A DNA stretch of 64,000 nt from Symsagittifera roscoffensis (lineage: Eukaryota; Xenacoelomorpha; Acoela; Convolutidae). Positions 44,446 through 56,400 of the stretch are shown here, piece after piece. The DNA lies in contig NC_087063.1 in the NCBI RefSeq assembly GCF_963678635.1, forward strand, positions 35,188,540 to 35,252,539, given 5' to 3'. Position 1 is the first letter of the stretch, and every line of letters begins with the position of its first letter. The position numbers and the translations under genes were made by a program. The notes under the pieces are model-generated. The model did not search any database and was not told the origin of the DNA. It was given only the letters and a program-made list of their open reading frames with translations.

Positions 44446-47400
44446 CTGAAAAGAATTATTATTTCTTTTTTGCCGAATATGGGCTTTCACCGATTCGATC
44501 ACCTGTTATTCACAAATGAACCACCAGAAAAAGTTACTATACTAACTACAAATTAACCTATATATGGTAGGTATCTAAGTAATAAAATAATTCTATCAGT
44601 ATAGTAATAACAGTATCATTACACAGCGGTTCAGTTTGGTACTTGTTTGTTCACTACTGAAAAATGAGATAGCAGAGGAAATTTATCAAGAGCTAACTCT
44701 TTCGTGTGCGCAGTTCGTATGGCTTCGGTGCCAGTTTCTTGTTGAATGCGGCGCGTATCTCCGGCTGGTAGAACAGGATGACCAGACAGAGGGAGACTGA
44801 GCCAGAGAGGGTTAGGAGGAGGTGGAGCAAGTGCACCCACCAGTTGCCCACACTCATCATCCACCCACTCACAAACAACACCACAGTCACAACTGCACAA
44901 AACAACAGCCCATAATTTTAAGATCATTTATCCACGAGGGATAGGACCAACATACGAGCTGTACAGCTCATCACGGCGAACCGCTGTTGTGCCCCTGCTT
45001 AAGAACTACATGCAATTTTTTTTAAATTAAGAAACACTTTCAAGTAAAACATATTTGAGAAACGAAACAGTAAAAAGCACAAGCAAATCTTAAAAATGAA
45101 GACGGAAAAGTGACATCAATTGGTGTTCATAGAAATATAGTTTTCGATGAATGCATCAAAAGCATACAGATTTCTTGGAGCGTTTTGCCTATTCCTCAGA
45201 AGCTTTGATCTTGATGCGTTTGCGAGTTGCTCATAAGTTTGAAATGCTTAATAAATACTTTTAAATTTGAAGCTTATAAGTTTCAAGTAAGTAATTGAAG
45301 TTGCAAAAATGATTTAGTTGAGTTAAGACCTCTTACTGATTGTGGCCAAGAAGTTATTCTGAATGTTCAATTGGAACACACGCCAAACTCCACTCTCTCT
45401 TAACTCAGCGAACAACTCCGTCGCAGACCTCATAGTCTGCCAGTACAGTAGCAGAGTGACCCCCACATAGAGGAGGGTGGGGGCTATGAGGAGGGAGAGG
45501 AAGGAGAGCGGGCGGTAAGAGGAGGGGAAGCAGGCGTAGCCGTCGCCACTCAGTCCGATGTCCTCCCGGAACATACCGAAGTAGACTGCCACTACTGATC
45601 CTGGTAAGATGCAAAGATGGCTAACAACATTATCAACTGAAGCTTTAATTTGGGCATCATCAAGTGTAGAATTGCCAAAAAATTGAGAAGTGCAATCGAA
45701 ATCATTCAGGAGAACATCTAGGAATAATAGAATGAACCCCAGCATCAAGTTTGACCCCCTTGCCATTAAGGAGTCTACTTTTTGCCCTGAGTAGATGAAT
45801 AAATTTATGTTAACATACCAGATCCGGCCCCAAAAATACCGAGAGTTTGAGCCTGGAAAGTCTGGACATGAGTCGCGAAAGTCTGGAAATTTGAGTCCAG
45901 ACTTTTACGATCCACGGCGCGACTCATATCCAGACTCAAAGTATTTCGTAAAGTATTAGTGCGGCGAGACTTTCAAAGCATGGACATGAGTCTGGCACCT
46001 GAACCCAGGTGGCGGTTCTTTGACGTTATCCTAGTTGGTTACTGGTTTTAGTAGTTTATAGGAGACCTGGTAGGGCGATGGTGTTGAATATGTATGCTAT
46101 TGGGAATGAGTCGGCCCTCTCCCACAATCTGGGCTCATACTCGTTGAGCAGGTTCAGGGATATGTTGAGGAGGCTACCCTGGGATGCCAAGTAAGAGAAC
46201 AGCATCATCATGCTAGCCAGCCGACACTGCACATGGTCACTGCTCACAATCTGATAACCAAGAAGACAAGTTATGGTGCAACCTTTGAGTGATCTCTCTA
46301 ACTAACCTGACAACTTTGAAATTAAAATCAATCCGAACGATGGCCTCAAGTTGTAATTAATTTTTGACATTATAAATAATAAATGAACATGTATAGCATG
46401 AGTGTTACCTTGTCAGCGCCTGAGAGGTATGAGCAGAGGAAGAGATTGTAGAAGAAGAGAAGTAGCATGTGATGACTGTGCTCCTCCTCGTCTATGACGT
46501 CATGCACGAAGAGCAGCAGCAGGAATGTGGCCACCACTGCCACACTCCCGATTGTCATCCCAATCATTGACACCCAGAAAAAGTCCTCCTGAACACAAGA
46601 TGGAAAATTTCAAATAATTGAAAACGCAACACATCTCAGCATTGCAGTTTACGTTGCCAAATGTTTCCCAAGGGTCCCCATGGTACTATTTTTGGTTTCT
46701 TTAACTTGGTTTCTTGCGCCTGCCTCATTTTTCCAAAGGCGATTTTGGCGGCAATGCACACTGATTTTGAGGAGGGAGTGCCCGCCATAAACGCAATTTT
46801 TGTCTAAAATTTGTGAAATACTCAAAACGATTTTTATATCCAAAACTTTATTGACCATGATCATTCTCAAGTTTTAGCAGAGCTCAAAAATTTAAAATGA
46901 GTTACCTTAAAAAATTCGACCCACCTTTTCCTTCTGTGCACTGCACTGGTCTGAGTTTACAATGCTGGTGTGCATGATGCAAAATGCATGAAATTTTTCC
47001 ACCGCGGACGCCTGCTTTTAATTTTTGTACTTCTCCGACTTGTCCTAGTTATGTTGCGAAAAGGTGAGAGAAACAAAATCGAAATTACGCGTTGAGGTTT
47101 GCTGTTAATGTGTCGACCGAGGTGGTCGGAAACAATGTCAACTGTTTGCTTTAAATCCGAAGTCGAACAGGTTCAGAGTGCGAAACACGAGCTTGACACA
47201 AAATTGAGCTTATGTGAACAAAATGAGTTAGTGTTACCCGTTGCATGTCGTCAGTCTTTGCCTGGTCCACCACAGCGACCACTGCAAAGGAAGTAGTATG
47301 TGTGGAACTGCACACACCTCTAGACTCCCCCATCTCCACCCCCCTCATCCCCTCCCTTTCGTAAGTGTCATTCTCCCACACATAGTAGGCACACACATAC

Positions 47401-50400
47401 TCCATGTCCACCTCGTAGTTGCCTAAAAAGCTAAACTTTACTACAAAAATATTGTAATGAAATGCACGCGCACATTTACATTTTGAATGGGTCACAAAAT
47501 GCAAATTTCAACAAATTTATCCGATTCCGGTGCAAGTAGCGCAGGAGGGGCCGACCACAGAAGTAATTTAAAAACAAGTATCATTTTGTTCAAAATTCGT
47601 GCAGAAGACGAACGCTGTTAATAGGTAATTCTATATTTTTATTATTAAGACAGTGGTTTTAATCCTTTCGAGAATCTTCAGTTGATTGGTTCATTTTGAA
47701 ACTTGAATAATTGATTGTTCTTGAACTTCAAAGTTTTTAATTTTCTTTTGAGTTTGTCCCAGTTTTGATTGGTTCCAATTTTTGAGCCTAAACGCTGACT
47801 GAGTTAAGGTTTGGTTGTCGAACTTGTTGACGTCGGCTGTGGCTGTGTCATATAAGTGTTGGCTTAGTTGAAGAATGTCGGCTATGCTAATTTCGGTTGT
47901 ACACTAAATCTCGTTTATGATGGTTGATGGTTGCTGATGTTGCAGCTAGTGATGATGCTGCGGCTGCTTGACCAAATTTTGCTGAATGGTTCTCCGACAA
48001 TCGCTGGGTATTATTTTCCAAATTTTGTTAGTTGTTTTATTCAAATCCGTCTAGCAAAAATTAGTTTCCTAACGCTTCAAGAATCCTGAAATCCAAAACT
48101 TTTCTGCACCTTATCGTATGTCTGCCCTGTTGTTCTGATATACATTTGCTCCTAGCGTTTTGTTCTTTGTGTTTTTGACGGTGATATTAGCCCCTTTTAG
48201 AGTTTGAATTTATATTGAATTTTGATGATGTTATCTGGTACTTAAAGTACTGACTTTTCGTACAAAAATTCATATAATAGCTAATTAATTGCTTCACGCT
48301 TTCTACTCGCTCAAAACAAGACAGTAACATCAAATTGAACAATTGACACTGTTTTTTTCCGATACAAACAATTGTTTTTATTGAATAACGGCTTCAATAA
48401 TTTTATATGTATCCTTCAATCTGTTTAGAAGAATACTTGTGGTGCCTGAATTTGCGTAGAAGTTACAAAAAAAAATTCTCAAAAAAGCCTTTGTTTCTTG
48501 GTAACTTAACCAATTTGTATCAATAAGCAATTATTGCTGTTTCAGGAGAAATAAAAATTTGGAAGCTAATTGATTCATATTTTTTAAAGTGTTCGTCAAG
48601 TGATCTATCTTCGTCAAAAATTGTCAATTTGTTTCCGCCTATTACACCAGCGACGCAAAAATAACATAAGAGAAAAATGTTTAATGTGGATTTGACTTCG
48701 CTATTGTTTAGGAACGCTCGCCGAGCTTAGTTTTGGTTGTCAGCTCTGTTGATGCCAGTTGTGGCTGTGCCAGATTTTTGTTGGCTAAGTTGATGACTGT
48801 GAGCTATGCTAATTTCGATTGTGAACTTCATTTTGTTTTTCATAGTTGCTGGTTGCTGTTGGTTGTTGGCTAGTTTGTTGCTGCTGCTTTTGCTGCCGCT
48901 ATCAGTTGATGCTGAAATTGCTGAATTATGATTTCACGTAATGTGTCACAGTGCAAAATAGTGTTGATTGGTTCTCCGACAACTGTTGGGTATTGTTTTC
49001 TGAATTTCGTTATTTGCATCATTCAGTTCCGTCCGGCAACACTCAGTTTCATTAATCCCGCAGTCCAAGACTTTTATGCGCCCCAGCATATGTATGCCCT
49101 TTTGCTCTGATATTTTTTGTTTCTTGCGTTTTGTTCTTTGTGTTTTGACGGTGATATTAGCCCCTTTTAGAGTTTGAACTTACATTAAATTTCGATATTG
49201 TTATCTGCTACTTAAAGTACTGACTATTTATACAAAAATTCATATAAGAGCTAATTAATTGCTTCACGCTTTCTTCTCGCTCAAAACAGGACAGTAACAT
49301 CAGAATGAACAAATGAAACTGTTTGTTCCGATACAGACAATTGTTTTTATTGAATAAAGGCTTCAATAAATTTATATGTATCCTTCATTCTGTTTAGAAG
49401 AACGTTTGTGGTGCCTGATATTGCGTAGAAATTACAACAAAATTTCAAGAAAAAGCCTTTGTTTCTTGGTAACTGAACCAACTTTCATCGATAAACGATT
49501 ATCGCTGTTTCTAGAAGAATAAAAGCTTGCAAGCTAATTGATTAATATTTTTTGAATTGTTTGTCAAGTGATCTATCTTCGTCAAAAATTGTCCATTTGT
49601 TTTTGCCTATTAAACCAACGACGCAAAAATAACATAAGAGAAAAATGTTCAGTGTAGATTTGACTTCGCTATAGTTTGGGAACGCTCGCTGAGTTTAGTT
49701 TTAGTTGTCAGCTCTGTTGATGCCAGTTGTGGTTGTGCCAGATTTTTGTTGGCTAAGTTGATGACTGTGGGCTATGCTAATTTCGATTGTGAACTTCATC
49801 TTGTTTTTCATGGTTGCTGGTTGCTGTTGGTTGTTGGTTAGTTTGTTGCTGCTGCTTTTGCTGCCGCTATTAGTTGATGCAGAAATCGCTGAATTATGGT
49901 TTCACGTAATGTGTCACTGTGCAAAAGTGTTGGTTGGTTCTCCGACAACTGTTGGGTATTGTTTTCTGAATTTCGTTAATTGCATTATTCACGTCCGTCC
50001 GGTAACACTTAGTTTCATTAACCCTGCAGTCCAAGACTTTAATGCGCCCCAGCATACGTATGCCCTTTTGCTCTGATATTTATTTGTTTCTTGCGTTTTG
50101 CTCTTTTTTTGACGGTGAGATTGGCCTTTTTACAAATTTAATTTAAATTGAATTTTGATTTGTTGGTGTCACGTGGATTCCACGGTTAATGCAATTTTTT
50201 TAAATTTTTTTCTAATTTTTTTCTCATTTTTTTCTCATAAATATCAGTCTTGGACTTTTATTCTGATATTTATTTGTTTCTTGCGTTTTATTCTTTTTGT
50301 TTTTGACCGTGATACTGGCTCTTTTTACAAACTAAATTCAAATTGAATTTTGATCCGTTGGTGTCACGTGGATTCCACGGTTAATGCAGTTTTGGACTTT

Positions 50401-53400
50401 TATTCTGATAATTTTTTGTTTCTTGCGTTTTGTTCTTTTTGTTTTTGACGGTGATATTGGCCGTTTTTACAAATTAATTCAAATTGAATTTCGATAATTT
50501 GGTGTCAATTCACTTGGATTCCACGGTTGATCAAGTTTTTCTTTTTTTTTAGTTTTTTCTCATTTTTGATCTGATTTTTAAATAAATGGGCATATTTTCT
50601 CATATCAATAAAAAAGCAGTTTAACTTGACGACACTTGTCACACTTAGCATATGATTTTTTTTTGTGTGTGGGAGTAGAGACAAAATTTATCCAACAAAG
50701 GTTTTTACGGGCTTCAGTAAACCACAATTATTGTTCTTATCAATAACAAAAATAAAACTTAAGGTTTTCCAGATATATTTATTTTGAAATTTTTTTTGAC
50801 ATTTTGCTAGGAAAGTTTTAACTGAAACTTAAAATACTGCCTTTTTATGCAAAATTCTATTAATAGCGTATAATATGCTTCACGTTTTCTAATCGCTCAA
50901 AAGCAACCAAAAACTTAAGAAAAAGAATCTGGTTCAACACAGAATTTTTTTTTTCGTTTGAAACAGGATTTCAAAAACTTTAATATGCATCACTTGATCT
51001 GTTCTGAAGCTTATTTGTGATACCTGATATTGTGTGGAAAAAGTAAAAACCTGAAAAAAAACTTAAGCACAGAAAACAAAGTTTCTCCGCACTTCAGTAA
51101 TCGGTACAATTTTTTCTCGAAGATTGGCTTTCGTTTCTTGGTAATTTATTCAATTTGTATCACTTTTTTTTGGAGGGATAAAATTTTGCAAACTAATTGA
51201 ATTAATTCTGTAAAATGTTCAACAAGTGATCTAACTTTGTCAAAAAACGTCACCGTTTGTCTTTGCCCATCCATCATAAGGGGAAAAACATGAGAAAAAA
51301 AGAAATATTATGTAGATTTGGCTTCGTCATTGTGGTTCAGAGACTGATTCTAGAAAGCTTCTCACGAATTTTTGAATGCAGCAAAAAGCATAACTCTAAT
51401 AGGAGCATTGAAGTGAATTGACTGAATCATACTCATGTCTTCTCCTTGGCCATGGTATGCTTCGACATAGTTGAGGGAAAACTGAACAGGAACTGAGATG
51501 GACACTCCGTCTGGATCCCGTACAGTGACAGAGACTACATCTGTCATCCTCTTCTGAAACCGGTTTCTGGACTTGAAAACCGGAGAATACTCTTTGCCCA
51601 TGTTCACAATTTCAGGCTGGTACTCCTTTTCTAAGGCCAGTCTGGGGGCCCCGAAGTCGCTTTCGTACATTCCGAGTACCACTGAGGTGCCAGCTGGCAA
51701 AGTATCGAGGGTGTCTTTTTTGATTTTAACCTCTAAAACATTGATTATAATAAGCTTAGGAAAGACAGTTAACAGCCGACTTAAAACTGAATTTTCGACT
51801 CTAATCGGAAATGAGCTTGTCACGACTTTTGGCTTAAATATAATATTCTCATTTCATTTTACAATTCAAGCCTGCCTCGATACCTACAAAAAATTCAACA
51901 GAACAAGCTTCACCACCATCTGAACGGAGATCATGGAAGAAAATTAATTGAGTCATTCATATAAAACTGTCAAACTAAGGTACCTTGTAGAGTTCCAGAA
52001 GTCACCCCGTTGAAGTCCAGTCTTCTGCACTCCAAGTCAGCCGTGTCGTTAGAATTACCCTGGATGTTCTGCATCACAAACTTCATGTTTCCCGAAGTAT
52101 ACTCCCTGCTGCTCGATTCGTTCCCACCCCATTGCGCTATGTTGTGGATCAACCCCTGAACGCTTTCCAAGAAAGGCAGTAAATCGTTTTCGTTCTCACG
52201 AACGAGTGGGCACATTTGGACTAGCTTTTCGACATAATCAAGAGTTTTGGGCACCACTATAGTCAGAATTTCTTCGTGTTGCTCCAAAAAAGTCAGAACA
52301 TGTTCCGTGTTGTACTGAAGCCTTAAAAAAAACTATTTTATTAATATTGAATGGTCTTGTTAGTTTTTGTTCTAACCGCTTTCTGATCTGGATTCTGATT
52401 CTTTTTTCAACGCAAAGCCGATTTCACTGAAACTGAGTCAATCAATGCAAGAAAGAAGCGAAGCGGAGCTTCGTACAACTTGCAATTCAACAAAAACATT
52501 TAAAAAAGAGAAGTCGAAAAAAATTATAAAGTTATGAAAGAACAAGCAAAAATAGGTCTACCAAAAACTTAACAACTTTCGATATGCCTCGATAGAAATT
52601 CATTCCAGGAAAAAAATCCCAAAAATTTGAAAATTAAATTAGCAACGGAACAAAACTTACAAAGAGTCAACAAAGTCAACGATCTTTGAGCAGACACAAG
52701 TTGATACGAAAAAAATATGATTAAAAAAAATCTTTGAATTTTAATTCCCAACTGGAAATACAAGGAACAACACTTGCACTTGCAACTGCAATGCAAAATG
52801 CTTACAGCCTAAGAAAAATTAGTAATGTAGCAACTCAGCCGACAATTTTTGAGCAGACACCAGTTGAGCCGGACAAAAATAATTTTAAGATTTTTTTATC
52901 TTTCAAGTTCTGCCCCCGATAGTAGGACGAACAAAACATGCACTTGCAAGGAAAGTGGCTTACAGCTCAAACAAATGCGTGATAAAGGAAATTTAGCTGA
53001 CAAAACTTGAGCAGACAAAGGCAAGTAAGTCCGATAATTGTATTTTAACCAACATTTTTTTTTGCCAATTGCATACAAACTAAACAAAAAACAAGGTCCA
53101 GCCGAGACGCGAAACTCAGACCTTAGAATGCAAAAGCAACGGCGTTACTACTCGGCCAATTGAGGAAAAACTTGAAAAATGTTAAGCATCAATATTACAG
53201 AAAAGGTTTGCAAAAAGAACAGAGTGAAGAGAAAAAATTAGCGGAAAAAAATGGTTGCCAATAAAACTTTTGAGCTACAAAGATTTAAAAGTTACGACAA
53301 ACTCATAAAACCATAAAAATATAAATTACCATCGAAATTACCATCGAAAACTTAAAGTAACATCGAAACACGCAACATATTTTGACTAAGCTGAAATGAA

Positions 53401-56400
53401 ATAATCAAAACCGTTAATCGAAAAAAAACCATCACAAATTTCAGAGCTTTCAATCATTGAAACAACTGTTCAAATCAATAGAAAGTCAAGCCTATGCTTT
53501 GAAACTTAGAACCAAAAAACGCACCATATATAACAAACTGCCTTTCAAAAAATAGAAAATGAGCCGACGGAAACTAGGACAAAAACCACTAATGCGAAAA
53601 ACTATTTATATTTTAAGAAAAAAAAAATAAATCTTTCGAGTTCTATCCCGAAAAATGAAAGTCCGACAATTCAATTTTTTTCGATTTTTCTTTTCAATTG
53701 CAACTAAAAAACAAGGTCAGGAAACAAAAAAAACAAGAAGATAGCATGCAAAATTTGATTTCCCCAAAACGACCCAAAACTAGGTTAGAAAGCCAATAAA
53801 ATATAAGCCGAAATTTTTAAGGCCAAAACAATGTTTCAGCAAAAAAAGTTTCAAAAAAATTAAAACTTACAAATTCAAGGTTAGTAGAATTACAAATTGC
53901 AAGAGTAAGTGAAAACATGAAAGTAATTACAATAAAAACTGCATACAGCCAAAACAGTTTGAGATGTGGCAACTAAGCCGACAAAACATAAGCAGACGAA
54001 TAATGAGCCGACAGTTTCTTTGAAACAGAATATTTCCCGTTTGAAAAAAAAACAGGCCCTGCTCAGATTCGAGCCCAGCACTATTGCTTTCTCAGGCTTA
54101 TTCGTTACCTCCAGACTAAGTGTGTCGGAGACGCGTAGAAATTTGAATTCAATATGAACCAAGATACCAAGTGATTAAAGTGATTCTGTTAAACAAGTTG
54201 TATTCCCGAAAAAAGCCTGCATTCCGATTTGAAAACGCTTGCTAATCGCAAGCGCAATAACCCAAATCCCGATTCGCGCCGGTCAAAACTTGATTTAACC
54301 TATTTCAATAAAGTGCAATCAAAAATTGCTATTAAAATATAAAAAGGACCAAGTTAACATCCTCCCTCCCAAAGCCGTTTGGGAGAAGGATGTTAACTTG
54401 GCGGTTCAAAATCGAATTCTTCAGCCAATCAGAAGACAGCATTTTTCCTGTAGTTTTCAGCGAAATTATTGGGGTTGATGAGGGTTTCGGGGGTTTCGTC
54501 GTCTTAAAGTCCAATCGCTTTTGGTGGGGCTTTGAGACGACCCTACCCTCAAATTCTCCCCTTGAATTTCTGAGAAGTAGATGTTGCTTAAATTCAAACG
54601 GTTCAATTTACATGTTTTAACTCTCATTTGTTGTCTTAATGCGTCATGTCGTTCGTCTTAATGGCTTGAAAGAAATGATTGCTATAGTGAAAAGCAAAAC
54701 CGTTCAAAAGCATTTTTGGCTCAGAAAACGAATCGGCGTTACTAAAAACTGATCGCAATCAGGAGTCAAAATCATAACGACTCACTTCATTCCGTCGAAG
54801 GCCTGGAACAATGGCACGTGAATAGAAAGTCTTTCAGTGGTCAACTCGTCTTTCATGTGGTCCATCAGTGTGACCAGTTTGCCAATGAGATCAGTGTACA
54901 CCACTGGGTTTCCTTGATCGACTTGTTCGGTCAACTCTTTAATCGCTTCATACACTTTATAGTCATTGTAACTTAGTTTTACTATTTTCTGACGTTCGGG
55001 CGTAGTTGTTAAGATTTTCTCGTCCAGGCTTGTTGAGCTTTTGCCTGCAATCACCTCGGCCGTGGATGCATTATAGGCAGGCTGTGTCGGTATCTCGTAA
55101 GCTTCAGTTGGAGCGACAGTTGCCACACTTACATCTCCGTTAGCAAAAAACTTCATGACTTTTCCCATATTTTGGTCAAAAAGTGGATAACATGAACACT
55201 CGAAAGTACCTTTTGGTCGAGCCTCAACCACTCCGCATTTTCTTGCCACACTCGTTACGGGATCGAAGTTAAATTCAACACTATTGTTAGCAAAAGGAAC
55301 AGTAAAACCATTTTCAAGCTTACAGAAAAGCTTAACTTGCTTGGGATGATCGATGTCAAAAGCGCACATGGAACAGCATAACTCAGGGTTTCTGTATGAT
55401 CCCTGGGACGAAATTGAGACGTCAGTGGCCGTTCTAATTTCGCTGATTTTGAGGGGAAACTTCAAAGGTCGGTCGGTCGCGTACTCGTTTGTACTTGAAT
55501 AAAAACAAGGCGTTTGTCTGTCAACACCTATAAGATTTATCTCCACCATGACGACTCCTGCACTGGGGTAAGTAACGGTTGAATCAACAGCTTCTTGTCC
55601 GTTCCCGAGATCACACGTTATGTCAACTTCGATAGGAGGTCCGAACAAAACGAGGTATCCGTACAGCTTTGGTGGCATCCAGTCGCATCGCATTTGGTAC
55701 GTGAAATCTCTCTTGTCAACAGGAAGAGTCTGGAACCCGAAGACGGTCAAACCTTCAGACTCACTTCTTAACGGACTCTGAATCCCTTTGATGTTCTCAA
55801 GGCCATTGTAGCAGATTAAAGAATAAATGCCGTTGTGCTCGAACTGCAAAGGTTCAAAGTGGATGGTCGAACAGATTCCCGGATTGTTGCATTGCGGATC
55901 TTCCAACCGACTCCATTCGATTCTGATGCCATCTTGTCCTTCTGGGAACTCTCCAAAATCTGTGAAGCGTCTAACCCAGGTGCAGTTTTGAATTGGGTTT
56001 CCTTTAGCGCAACATCCTATGCTCACGTTTTGGTTATAACAAGGTTGGTACACGGCAGAATTGTGCAAATTACAATATAGGTTGTTGTAGGTCATTTTTT
56101 CTTCGGTCTCCAAATGCATGTGCAATGAAGTAAATGTGAAATCGAACTGCTTACTTGTGACGTCATGAAGTTCTTCTGGAAGGTTCTGAGAGCAACTGAA
56201 GCTTTCTATGTTGAAATCTTTGCGGAAATCTACAGTATAATTAAATCCATCGAGGGGCGAAACACCTTCCAGTGTCTGGTTTGCGGAGGAACCATCTGGG
56301 TGTGCTACACACAATATGCTCAGATCCACATTCCCATGTGCGATGGGCTGAACATGTTGTTTTAGACCTACGTCGATATTTAGAAACTCATACTCACATT

